Shown here piece after piece: positions 28,184-36,546 of a stretch of DNA of 64,000 bases. Made by a program: the position numbers and the translations under genes. The stretch lies in assembly GCA_035620975.1 (NCBI GenBank), contig DASPFV010000245.1:1-64000 (forward strand), in the 5' to 3' direction. How positions within the stretch are numbered: position 1 is the stretch's first letter; each line of letters starts with the position of its first letter. The notes beneath the pieces are model-generated. The model did not search any database and was not told the DNA's origin. It worked only from the letters and a program-made list of their open reading frames with translations. This stretch comes from DASPFV01 sp035620975 (GTDB taxonomy: Bacteria > Acidobacteriota > Vicinamibacteria > Vicinamibacterales > 2-12-FULL-66-21).

Positions 28184-29880
28184 TTGCGCTCGCCGTTCTG
28201 GCGCTGCTGCTCCACGCAGCGCCCGCTCTCGCCCAGCGCTCGCTGGTCATCGAACGGCTCGATGCCGACATCGAGGTCGCACCCGGCGGAATGGTCACCG
28301 TCGAGGAAGTCATCGTGCCGCGCTTCACCGGATCGTGGAACGGCATCTTCCGGACGATTCCGGTCGAGTATCGGTCACCACACGGGCTGAACTACACGCT
28401 TCGCCTGCAGGTGCTCTCGATTACCGACGACGAGAACCGGCCGCTGGAATACGAGAGCAGCCGGGAACGGCATTACCGCAAGTTCAAGATCTGGGTGCCC
28501 GGCGCCACCGACACGACGAAGCGGGTGCGCATCCGCTACCGGGTGCCGAACGCTCTGCGGTTCTTCGAGACGCACGACGAGCTGTACTGGAACGTGACGG
28601 GCGACGAATGGGAGGTGCCGATCGAGTCGGCGTCGGCGAGGGTGCGGCTGCCGGAAAATGTCTCGGGCGTGCGCGCCACCGCCTTTCGCGGCGCATACGG
28701 CTCGACCGAGCAGACAGCCGTCTCGATCGAGGCGCAGGGCGTGAGCGTGCAGACGGAGCGCGCGCTGGGCTTCCGCGAAGGGCTCACGATCGTGGTCGGG
28801 TGGGAGCCGGGCGTGGTCCATCGACCCACCACACTCGAGCGCACGGCTGACGTGGTGTACAGCAACTTACCGCTGGCGCTGCCGCCGCTCGTCTTTCTCG
28901 GCATGCTGCAGCTCTGGCGGGCCCGCGGCCGCGACCCCGAGCTCGCGCCGATCGCCGCGCGCTACGAGCCGCCCGACAATCTCACGCCCGCCGAGCTGGG
29001 AACGCTCGCCGACGGCACGCCCGACATGCGCGACATCACCGCGACGATGGTGGATCTCGCGGTCCGGGGCTACATCCACATCACGGAATCGAAGGCCGAG
29101 TATCTCTTCGGCCTGATGTCGAACACGGAATACACGTTCACGCTGACGAAACCGCGCGACTCGTGGAGCGGGCTCCGGACCTACGAGCGCGATCTGCTCG
29201 GCGGGATGTTCGCGTCGGGGGACTCGGTCACGCTCTCGCAGCTGAAGAACAGGTTCTACCGGAACCTGCCCCGGCTCAAGAACGACCTCTACGGCATGCT
29301 GGTGCGCAACGGGTTCTATACCGCCCGGCCGGACCGGGTGCGAGCGCTGTACCTCGTCGGCGCCCTCGTCGCCGGCGCGGTCATCGCCGTGGCCGGCGGC
29401 GTGATCATGACCTCGCTCGGGAGGCAGCCGGTGTCGGCGATCATCGCCGGCGTGGTCTCGGGGCTGATCGTCGCCATCTTCGGCTTCTTCATGCCCTCGC
29501 GCACGATCCGCGGTACGCGCGAGCTGGAGAAGGTCCGCGGCTTCCAGGAGTTCCTCGCCCGCGTCGAAGGCGACCGCATGGAGCGCATGATCACGACCCC
29601 GGAGCTGTTCGAACGCTTCCTGCCGTACGCGATGGCGCTCGGGGTCGAGGACAACTGGGCCAGGGCGTTCGAAGGGGTCGCGCAGGAGCCGCCGCGGTGG
29701 TATACGGGCCCGACCGGCATGCCCTCGTTCAGGCCGTCCCGGTTCACCTCCAGCCTCAATGCCATGTCGGCCCAGGCCGCGACGGTCATGGCCTCGTCCC
29801 CCCGCGGCAGCGGCGGCTCGGGATTCAGCGGCGGCCGCAGCGGCGGCGGGTTCGGCGGGGGTGGCGGCGGCGGATTCTAA
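28180..29880 (+). CDS. DUF2207 membrane protein, partner of LemA
   Basis: This 566-residue protein starts at a TTG that overlaps the LemA stop codon by 4 nt, implying translational coupling. It has a signal peptide (IALAVLALLLHAAPALAQ). A periplasmic DUF2207 domain follows, with SLVIERLDADIEVAPGG and the typical WNGIFRTIPVEY. Membrane helices lie at about 225-245 and 385-435. The cytoplasmic part contains PAELGTLADG and FQEFLARVEGDRMERM. The C-terminus is a Gly/Ser-rich tail ending in a run of glycines, as is common in this family. The exact role of LemA-DUF2207 pairs is not established. Confidence 0.92.
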   Translation: MIALAVLALLLHAAPALAQRSLVIERLDADIEVAPGGMVTVEEVIVPRFTGSWNGIFRTIPVEYRSPHGLNYTLRLQVLSITDDENRPLEYESSRERHYRKFKIWVPGATDTTKRVRIRYRVPNALRFFETHDELYWNVTGDEWEVPIESASARVRLPENVSGVRATAFRGAYGSTEQTAVSIEAQGVSVQTERALGFREGLTIVVGWEPGVVHRPTTLERTADVVYSNLPLALPPLVFLGMLQLWRARGRDPELAPIAARYEPPDNLTPAELGTLADGTPDMRDITATMVDLAVRGYIHITESKAEYLFGLMSNTEYTFTLTKPRDSWSGLRTYERDLLGGMFASGDSVTLSQLKNRFYRNLPRLKNDLYGMLVRNGFYTARPDRVRALYLVGALVAGAVIAVAGGVIMTSLGRQPVSAIIAGVVSGLIVAIFGFFMPSRTIRGTRELEKVRGFQEFLARVEGDRMERMITTPELFERFLPYAMALGVEDNWARAFEGVAQEPPRWYTGPTGMPSFRPSRFTSSLNAMSAQAATVMASSPRGSGGSGFSGGRSGGGFGGGGGGGF

Positions 29881-29885
29881 AGAGA

Positions 29886-29980
29886 AACCGGGGGGCTTCG
29901 CCCCGCCGGACCCCCCATCGCCGTCGCTCGCGGGGCCCCACGATCCCCGCTCCGCTCCGGCGGCGCGCCCTTGGCGCGCC
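29886..29980. repeat. Dispersed GC-rich intergenic repeat, copy B, with hairpins
   Basis: 29886-29960 shares the block order of 3356-3440 (ACCGGGG, CTTCG, CCGGACCCC, TCGCTCGCGGGGCCCC, CTCCGCTC). Directly after it, two GGCGCGCC palindromes at 29962-29969 and 29973-29980 flank CTT and can pair with each other. It lies right behind the DUF2207 stop codon and could terminate transcription there. Confidence 0.6.
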
Positions 29981-30107
29981 TTACATGGCTTCGCGGGTCC
30001 GGCGCAGGCGGGTGGGCAACTGGAGAGGCCCCTCGTATTGCTCGGGATTCAGCGGCTGCTAACGCGGAGAGCGTGTTGGCCGTCTATGTCACTCGGGAGA
30101 TCCCGTC

Positions 30108-32564
30108 ATGCGACAGCTCCGTTGGCTCGAAGACGCGGCCGGCGACGCCCGGTACGGGCTTCGGCTCCTCGCCGGGTCGCCGGTGTTCGCGGCCACGGCC
30201 ATTCTTTCACTTGCGCTCGGCATTGGCGCGAATACGGCGATCTTCAGCCTCGTGGACGCTGTGTTGCTCCGCACCTTGCCGGTGGAGCGGGCGTCCGAGC
30301 TGGTCTTTCTCCAGGTCGCGGGGACGGACAGCCGGGGCGGAGCGCCGCCCTACCCGTGCTACGAGCAGGTGCGCGACGGAACGTCCGCATTCGTCGGAAT
30401 GGCCGCTTTTGCCAGCGACGAGCTGCGGCTGGAGATCGACGGGAACCTGGAGCAGGCGTTTGGCCAGGTCGCTTCCGGTACCTATTTCGAGCTCCTCGGC
30501 GTCAGGCCGCTCGTCGGGCGGCTGCTCACGGCGGCAGACGAGCGCCTGGACCCGCCGGTCGCGGTGATCAGCTACCGGTACTGGCAGCGCCGATTCGGCG
30601 GCAGGGTGGACACGATAGGCCGGGCGCTGCGCGCCGGCGATCGCGTGTTCACGATCGTCGGTGTCACTCCTCCGGAGTTCAACGGGCTCCTGCCCGGCCG
30701 TCAGATCGAGGTGACCTTCCCGATCACGCAGGCCGGCACCCTGCTCGGCAACGCGGATACCTGGTGGTTCGACGCGATCGCCCGGCTGCGCAACGACATC
30801 ACGCCGGATCAGGCGGCGGCCCAGGCGAACGCGATCTTCCAGGCGTTCATGGACGGCCGTCCACAGGCGGCATCGCGCGAGATGCGCCGCAGGCATTTCG
30901 ATCGTCTGGAGCTGGCACCTGCGGGACGGGGCGGCGACCGGCTGCGCACCCGCTTCTCGCGCCCGCTCCTCGTCCTCACGTTGATCTCGGCGCTCGTCCT
31001 GCTCACCGCGTGTGCGAACCTGGGCAACCTGCTGCTGGCCCGCGGCACGGCCAGGCGCCGCGAGCTGGCGATCCGGCTCGCGACCGGTGCCGGAGAGGGC
31101 CGCCTCGTCCGCCAGTTGCTCACCGAGACCCTCCTGTTATTCCTGCTCGGCGGGGCAGCCGGCCTGATCGTCGCGCGTGTGGCGACCGATGCGGTCACCA
31201 GCTTCTTCACTCTCGGCCGCACTCCCATCCTGCTCGACGTCGGGTACGACTGGAGGATCGCGGGCTATGCCCTGGCGGTCACGCTGGCCGCGGCCCTGCT
31301 GACCGGCCTCTGGCCCGCCGTCCGCGCCCGTCGCGTCGATCTGCAGTCGGCAATGAAGGACGGCGACTCGCGGGCCCACGGGGCAGGCCGGTCGCGTGCG
31401 GCGAGCGGACTTCTGGTGGCTGGCCAGGTGGCGCTGTCGCTGGTGCTGCTTGTCTCGGCCACGCTGTTCGGGCGGACGATGCTGAACCTGCGCGCCGTCG
31501 ATCTGGGATTCAGCGGCACCCGCGTCCTGACGATGTCGATCGATCCGATGCTGGCGGGGGAAGCACCGGCTCACGCGCGGGAGCAGATCTGGCGCAGCGT
31601 GCTCGACCGGGTGCGCGCGCTGCCGGGCGTCCGGTCCGCAAGCCTGTCGGTGCTGACGCCGCTGTCAGGCCGCGATACGGGCCGCAACGTTACCGTCCCC
31701 GGTTTTCAGCCGCAATCCGAGCGGGATCGCACCGTGCGCCTCAATCACGTCTCGGAGGACTATTTCGAGGCGTTCGGGATCCAGCTCGCCTCCGGCCGTA
31801 CGTTCACCGCACGCGACGCCGCGGGCGCCGCACCAGTCGCCGTCGTCAACGAGGCTGCGGCTCGGGCGTACTTCGCAGGCCGTAACCCGATTGGCGAGCG
31901 GGTGTCGTTCAACGCTTCCACGTACGAGATCATCGGCATCGTCCGCGACCACAAGCATCGCAGCCTCAGGGAGGAAGCGGCCAGGTTCGTCTACATCCCC
32001 ATCTGGCAGCCGCTGGATCGCCTCACCCGCACGACACTGTCCGTTGCCTCCGACCAGGCGTCGCGGGCCATGACACGCGCCGTTGCGCATGAGATCCGCG
32101 CCGTGCACGCGAGGACGCTCGTGTCGGACGTGCTGGATGTTCAGGAGCAGATCGACGCGACGCTGGTGAGCGAGCGGCTGCTTTCACGACTGGCCGGGGC
32201 ATTGGCGGCGCTGGCGGTCGGGCTTGTGGCGATCGGTCTCTACGGAACGCTGAGCTATGCGGTGGCGAGGCGACGGTCCGAGCTGGGGGTGCGCATGGCG
32301 CTCGGCGCTTCGCGGCGCCGCGTGGCCGGGCACGTCATCTACGGCGGCGTACTCCAGGTCGTCGCCGGCATCGCCGCCGGGCTGCCGCTGGCCGTCGCGG
32401 CCGCCCGGCTCGCGGAGGGCCTGCTCTACGGGACCACCGCGGGCGCCATCGGTCCGTACGCCGTCAGCGTCATCGCCCTGGGCGCTGTTGGCGTGGCCGC
32501 GGCCGGGATACCGGCCTGGCGCGCGTGCTCGATCGATCCTGCGGACGCGCTCCGACAGCAGTAG
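30108..32564 (+). CDS. MacB-like ABC transporter permease of the ADOP type
   Basis: This 818-residue protein has two FtsX/MacB permease halves. An N-terminal ADOP-type leader (MRQLRWLEDAAGDARYGLRL) is followed by the first helix with LALGIGANTAIFSLVDAVLL and a periplasmic MacB_PCD domain. The first FtsX core has TACANLGNLLLARGTARRRE. The second half repeats the plan and ends with RRSELGVRMALGASRRRV and a final helix pair. No ATPase gene is adjacent, as usual for 'acidobacterial duplicated orphan permeases'. It probably works with an ATPase encoded elsewhere in export or envelope stress. GGGAG lies upstream of ATG 30108. Confidence 0.92.
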   Translation: MRQLRWLEDAAGDARYGLRLLAGSPVFAATAILSLALGIGANTAIFSLVDAVLLRTLPVERASELVFLQVAGTDSRGGAPPYPCYEQVRDGTSAFVGMAAFASDELRLEIDGNLEQAFGQVASGTYFELLGVRPLVGRLLTAADERLDPPVAVISYRYWQRRFGGRVDTIGRALRAGDRVFTIVGVTPPEFNGLLPGRQIEVTFPITQAGTLLGNADTWWFDAIARLRNDITPDQAAAQANAIFQAFMDGRPQAASREMRRRHFDRLELAPAGRGGDRLRTRFSRPLLVLTLISALVLLTACANLGNLLLARGTARRRELAIRLATGAGEGRLVRQLLTETLLLFLLGGAAGLIVARVATDAVTSFFTLGRTPILLDVGYDWRIAGYALAVTLAAALLTGLWPAVRARRVDLQSAMKDGDSRAHGAGRSRAASGLLVAGQVALSLVLLVSATLFGRTMLNLRAVDLGFSGTRVLTMSIDPMLAGEAPAHAREQIWRSVLDRVRALPGVRSASLSVLTPLSGRDTGRNVTVPGFQPQSERDRTVRLNHVSEDYFEAFGIQLASGRTFTARDAAGAAPVAVVNEAAARAYFAGRNPIGERVSFNASTYEIIGIVRDHKHRSLREEAARFVYIPIWQPLDRLTRTTLSVASDQASRAMTRAVAHEIRAVHARTLVSDVLDVQEQIDATLVSERLLSRLAGALAALAVGLVAIGLYGTLSYAVARRRSELGVRMALGASRRRVAGHVIYGGVLQVVAGIAAGLPLAVAAARLAEGLLYGTTAGAIGPYAVSVIALGAVGVAAAGIPAWRACSIDPADALRQQ

Positions 32565-32714
32565 ATCCAGCCGGCGGACCGACGCATTCGAGAACGCAAA
32601 CGACCCATTGCACTCACCTCAGCGCTGCCACGGCGCCGTTCGTCCAAATGCGTTGATCTCTGCGTGCTCGTACAAGAACCGTCCTCGACCATGAGACGAC
32701 TGAATCGAATCTCC

Positions 32715-33476
32715 TCAAGGCCCGATCAGCCCCATGCTGGTTCCGGACGGATCCGTGAAGTATCCGAAGGTCCCCATCCCTGGAGCCGACATCGGGTCCG
32801 CCGTACGCGTGCCTCCTGCAACCTCGATGTCCGTCAGCGTGGCGGCCACGTCGGCGACGTAGATATACGCCAACGCCGGCAGCGACGGGGTGTGCGACTG
32901 GAACACCCCGCTGATGCCGCCACCCGGGTCGAATCCCAGATACTCCGGCATCGTCTCGCGCGTCCCCCACTCGAACAGTTCATTGAAGAACCTGGCGGTC
33001 ATCGTGTGATCCCTCGAGTACATTTCGACGCTGCAAATCGTTCCCGCGGGGGGCCTGGGATTCGAACCGAAGGGCACCGGAATCGGGGCGAGCGGGCCCG
33101 GCACGCCGCCGGTCAGCCCGTAGATGGTTCCGGAAGGATCGGCGAAGCGCGCCAGGATGCCGGCCATCGGCACGCTCCACGGAGCGCGCTCGATCGTGCC
33201 GCCGCCGGCGGCGATGCGGTCCAGCATGGCGTGAACGTCGGGCACGCCGATGAACGGTACCACGCCGGGGAACCCGTCGGGCGTGTTGGCGCGCAGCGAA
33301 ACGTTCGGACCCGCCGGCGTCGCAGCGCCGGTGATCTCAGGCGTCACCGCGTGCGTCTGCCAGCCGAAGAGCCTCCCGTAGAAGGCCGTGGATGACGCCA
33401 GATCGTTGGCCGAGATGGCGACGAACGGAATCGGGTGCTTGCCGCTCCCGGTGGGGACGTCAGGATACTGGGCCAT
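32715..33476 (-). CDS. Two-domain VOC (glyoxalase-fold) protein
   Basis: This 253-residue protein has two VOC modules. The first runs from about 14 to 125 (PIPFVAISANDLASSTAFYG, FIGVPDVHAMLDRIAAGGG, ARFADPSGTIYGL). The second runs from about 145 to 250 (ICSVEMYSRDHTMTARFFNE, YIYVADVAATLTDIEVAGG, FGYFTDPSGTSMGLIG). It resembles stand-alone bacterial proteins of unknown substrate in the glyoxalase/bleomycin-resistance superfamily. No complete metal triad can be read with confidence. It stands alone, convergent with the ADOP gene. Confidence 0.85.
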   Translation of the reverse strand: MAQYPDVPTGSGKHPIPFVAISANDLASSTAFYGRLFGWQTHAVTPEITGAATPAGPNVSLRANTPDGFPGVVPFIGVPDVHAMLDRIAAGGGTIERAPWSVPMAGILARFADPSGTIYGLTGGVPGPLAPIPVPFGSNPRPPAGTICSVEMYSRDHTMTARFFNELFEWGTRETMPEYLGFDPGGGISGVFQSHTPSLPALAYIYVADVAATLTDIEVAGGTRTADPMSAPGMGTFGYFTDPSGTSMGLIGP

Positions 33477-33799
33477 CAGCGGTTCTCCAGGGTGGACCGG
33501 GCACAGGCCCGGCGCGCCCAGTCTACATCAGCCAGATCGCCCGCATGGTGCAGGGCACGAGGATGCAGGACACCGGCGAGCGGCCGCCGGAGCGTATCGT
33601 GCTGTCATTGGCACCACGAAACGCGAGCAGGCGGTAGAGCCAGGCTCGCGTTGAACTCGAGCGCATCCAATCGCCTTGTCCTGGACCGGCTCGGAGACCT
33701 CGGCTCGAGACAAGGGATCCGGAGAGCGCGGCGGGGCTGTCTGTCTGGTCGGCGCGGTCGGCGAGCCAGCAGCTGAATTCCGCCGTTATAATCCGGCCG
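33477..33799. other. 323-nt gap with a promoter at its end
   Basis: The gap lies between divergent VOC and DUF1697 genes. It holds a good -10 element at 33787-33792 and no recognisable gene or repeat. Confidence 0.45.
33787..33792 (+). promoter_or_regulatory. -10 element placing transcription at the DUF1697 start codon
   Basis: A perfect TATAAT ends 8 nt before GTG 33800, so RNA should begin at or within a base or two of the start codon, giving a leaderless message. Confidence 0.6.
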
Positions 33800-34330
33800 G
33801 TGGTGAGGCACGTCGCTCTGCTGCGCGGCATCAACGTCGGAAAAGCCAAGCGCGTGGCGATGGCGGACCTGCGGCAGATCGTCGCCGAACTGGGCTGCCA
33901 GGACGTCCGCACGCTCCTCAACAGCGGCAACGTCGTCTTCAGCGCGCCCGGCCAGCGGGCCGGTCAGCTGGCGGCGCGAATCGAAGCGGCGATCGCAGCG
34001 CGGCTGCGGGTGACGTCCCGCGTCACGGTGCTCACCGCACGCGAGCTACGCACCATCGTGGCGGAGCAGCCGTTTGGCGAGATGGTGACGGATCCATCGC
34101 GCTGCCTGGTCGCCGTGCCCTCGTCGTCCGCCTGGCTGCGGAAGCTCGAACCCCTGGCCGCGGCACGCTGGCCATCCGAGGCGTTCGGCCTCGGCAGCCG
34201 GGCCGCCTACATCTGGTGTCCCGGAGGCGTGCTCGAGAGCGAGGCGCTCGAGCAGCTGGCGCGGCTGCTGCGCGACGAGGTCACGACGCGGAACTGGGGG
34301 ACGACGCTCAAGCTCGGTGCGATGGTGTAA
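33800..34330 (+). CDS. DUF1697 family protein
   Basis: This 176-residue protein has the family hallmarks: HVALLRGINVGKAKRVAMAD near the N-terminus, then LRQIVAELGCQDVRTLLNSG with NVVF, and a C-terminal TTRNWGTTLKL. DUF1697 proteins are small cytosolic alpha/beta proteins of unknown function. Start is GTG 33800 (or the adjacent GTG 33803), directly after a TATAAT with no room for a Shine-Dalgarno. It converges closely (23 nt) on the GH16 gene. Confidence 0.92.
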   Translation: MVRHVALLRGINVGKAKRVAMADLRQIVAELGCQDVRTLLNSGNVVFSAPGQRAGQLAARIEAAIAARLRVTSRVTVLTARELRTIVAEQPFGEMVTDPSRCLVAVPSSSAWLRKLEPLAAARWPSEAFGLGSRAAYIWCPGGVLESEALEQLARLLRDEVTTRNWGTTLKLGAMV

Positions 34331-34353
34331 GCAAGAGCTACCGGCTGTATTCC

Positions 34354-35166
34354 CTACCGGTACACCCTCACGTAGTCGATCTCGTACCGCATCGGAAAAG
34401 CGGCATCGTCGATCCCGTTCCGGCCGCCCCAGCTCCCGCCGATCGCCAGATTGAGAATCAGATACTGCGCCTTGTCGAAGGGCCACACCGCGTCGCCGCC
34501 GGTCGCTTCTTTCGCGAAGGTGAAGTAGCGCATGCCGTCGATCGACACGTCGATCCGCTCGGGGGACCAGGCCGCCGAGTAGACGTGGAAGTCCTCGTCC
34601 GCCCCCTGGACCAGTACGCTGTGGCCCTTGTTGGTTCCCTGGACGTGGTTGTAGGCCTTCGTGTGGATGTTGGCGTGGACGCGTCCCGGATCGAATCCCA
34701 CGTGTTCCATGATGTCGATCTCGCCGCAGGCGGGCCAGCCGACGTCGCGGATGTTCGTCCCGAGCGTCCAGATGGCGGGCCAGCTGCCGCGCCCGCGGGG
34801 CAGCTTCGCCCGCACTTCGATGCGGCCGTAAGTCCAGCTGGCACGGCTGGTCAGGCTCGCCGAGGTGTAATCGGCTCCTTCGTAGCGCTCGCGATGCGCC
34901 TCGATGATCAGCCTGCCGCCCTCCACGCGCGCGTTCTCCCGTCGATTGCGCGTGTAGTACTGCCGCTCGTCATTCCGGATCAGGCCGACCTCGTAGTCCC
35001 ACCGCGTGGCATCGGGCGGGCCTTCCGCGGCGAACTCGTCCTGCCAGACCAGGGATTCGGCCATCGCCAGCGATTCGCCCGGCGATGCCGGCGTTTGCGG
35101 GGGACGCTCCCCGTCGGATCCAAGCCAGCCGACGGTCAGGACACACGCGACAGCGGTTCGCCACAT
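34354..35166 (-). CDS. Secreted glycoside hydrolase family 16 (beta-glucanase/laminarinase-like)
   Basis: This 270-residue protein has a signal segment (WRTAVACVLTVGWLG) and then the GH16 jelly roll: LVWQDEFAAEGPPDATRWDY, YTRNRRENARVEGGRLIIEA, YGRIEVRAKLP and the catalytic motif GEIDIMEH with Glu149 as nucleophile, Asp151 and Glu154 as acid/base. The C-terminal strands DAVWPFDKAQYLILNLAIGG and YEIDYVRVYR complete the fold. The active site is intact. It likely cuts beta-1,3 or mixed-link glucans outside the cell. The frame extends to 35286, but ATG 35166 begins the signal peptide. Confidence 0.93.
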   Translation of the reverse strand: MWRTAVACVLTVGWLGSDGERPPQTPASPGESLAMAESLVWQDEFAAEGPPDATRWDYEVGLIRNDERQYYTRNRRENARVEGGRLIIEAHRERYEGADYTSASLTSRASWTYGRIEVRAKLPRGRGSWPAIWTLGTNIRDVGWPACGEIDIMEHVGFDPGRVHANIHTKAYNHVQGTNKGHSVLVQGADEDFHVYSAAWSPERIDVSIDGMRYFTFAKEATGGDAVWPFDKAQYLILNLAIGGSWGGRNGIDDAAFPMRYEIDYVRVYR

Positions 35167-35286
35167 GGCGCGAGTGTATCGTCTTCCCGACCGGGGCGAC
35201 ATCGAAGTCGCCCCTCGATGCGACCGGTGGCCCGGTGCGCGAAAACGGATCCCCGCGGGCAAATCCTGCCCCGACGCGGCGCGCAC

Positions 35287-35835
35287 TCACTGAACCGCAA
35301 CCGTCACCTCGTGGCCGCGCCGTCGTCCGTGGCGGTCCGACGTGTCGACGACGATCACGATCGTGCCGCTCGTCCCTGTATCGCATCCGATACCGAAGCT
35401 CAACGGGACGGTTCTCGTGAAGGCTGTCTGGTCCGACGGCACGGGCGCGGGAAGGGTGACGGGCGGCATCGGCGCCGTCACCTGCGGCATCCCGAGATTC
35501 ACTTGCGGCGTCCGTCGCCCCAGCGTGTCGGTGAACTGCAGGCGGAACCCCGTGACGACGACGTCGTCCGGGCCCGTCGATGTGATCACGATGACGATCG
35601 GAACGGTGAACGGCGCCACCGACGGGCAGGACGGCCTGCCGACGGGTTGCGCCCTCACCGTCGGCGATGCCGCGCGAACGGTGAGCGACGACGAAGCGAC
35701 GAAAGTGGGGCCGGTAGCGGACTGGGTCGCGTCGCCGTCGCTGCACGACGGGCTCAGAAGGATGCCGGCCGCGAGCAGGCATGCCGCCCGTGGAGCGTTG
35801 ACGAGGCGCGGACGGACTCGTGCGTTGGACTGCAT
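35287..35835 (-). CDS. Secreted lipoprotein of unknown function
   Basis: This 182-residue protein has a signal ending LLAAGILLSPSC, a plausible lipoprotein site. The mature part is rich in Thr, Val and Pro, with beta-type stretches (VPIVIVITSTGPDDVVVTGF, GTSGTIVIVVDTSD) like an Ig-like or immunoglobulin-fold domain, and two cysteines that could pair. GGAGG six nt before ATG 35835 sets the start inside a longer open frame. No family recognised. Confidence 0.65.
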   Translation of the reverse strand: MQSNARVRPRLVNAPRAACLLAAGILLSPSCSDGDATQSATGPTFVASSSLTVRAASPTVRAQPVGRPSCPSVAPFTVPIVIVITSTGPDDVVVTGFRLQFTDTLGRRTPQVNLGMPQVTAPMPPVTLPAPVPSDQTAFTRTVPLSFGIGCDTGTSGTIVIVVDTSDRHGRRRGHEVTVAVQ

Positions 35836-35961
35836 GGGGAGCCTCCGCGCGTGGCGTAGCAAACGGCCGGCCAATACAGGGCGCAGCGGGCGCTCAGCGG
35901 GGAAGCCCCGCAGTAGAAGCTCTGCAGGGAACTCAGAAGCGCGCCGCTCCAGACACCCGGT

Positions 35962-36543
35962 TCACGTCGTCCAGTTGCGCCGGCCGACCTGGGCGATCGG
36001 CACACATCCGTCGTAGCGGCCTGGGACGGGGTCGTAGTTCAGGACGTTGCGGCCAACCTCCTCCGACGTGAAGTATCCGAGCACCGTTGCCGATCGAATC
36101 AGGCGGAAGAAGCCCTGGTCGCGACCCTCCTCCGCGCGTGCGATGCCGCGGAGCAGCACATCCTGGCGCTCTGCGGCAAGGCTGCCGAAGGCCCCTCCTT
36201 CGATGGATCGTGCCGCCTCGTCGACGTCCGCGAGACCGCCCGCGAGCAGGGCCCGCTCGGCCTCGGTCATGAACTCGCCGTACAGCCGATCGATGAACGC
36301 AGGCACGCCGACGTCGCGCGCGCCAGGGGTATCCGTCCGCGGAAGAATGCGATCCGCGATGGCGGCCACGATCGCGCCCTGCGCGGCCGTGAGGTACGCC
36401 TTCTGCCCGGTCGCGGCCGGCTGTTCCGCGGCGGCCAGCCACTCAGGCGCGATGGCGATGCCGGCCAGCAGGGCTGCCCGGCGAATGGCTTCGCGGCGGG
36501 TCACGCCGGCCTGAGCTGTGTGTTCGAGTGGCTCCATACGCAA
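35962..36543 (-). CDS. Gluconate 2-dehydrogenase subunit 3 family protein
   Basis: This 193-residue protein has a twin-arginine-type signal (TRREAIRRAALLAG). The family core follows: LTAAQGAIVAAIADRILPRT with DTPGARDVGVPAFID, and a C-terminal GYFTSEEVGRNVLNYDPVPG with YDGC. Such small subunits accompany GMC-type dehydrogenases and are co-exported with them via Tat. It starts 3 nt after the GMC gene ends, on the same strand, which fits a two-gene operon encoding a membrane- or periplasm-associated dehydrogenase. Confidence 0.9.
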   Translation of the reverse strand: MRMEPLEHTAQAGVTRREAIRRAALLAGIAIAPEWLAAAEQPAATGQKAYLTAAQGAIVAAIADRILPRTDTPGARDVGVPAFIDRLYGEFMTEAERALLAGGLADVDEAARSIEGGAFGSLAAERQDVLLRGIARAEEGRDQGFFRLIRSATVLGYFTSEEVGRNVLNYDPVPGRYDGCVPIAQVGRRNWTT

Positions 36544-36546
36544 CGT

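Noticed and set aside
33057..33068. Sequence GGGATTCGAACC, like a tRNA T-arm in reverse
   Set aside because: It is inside the VOC coding sequence, and no matching acceptor, D or anticodon arms are present nearby.
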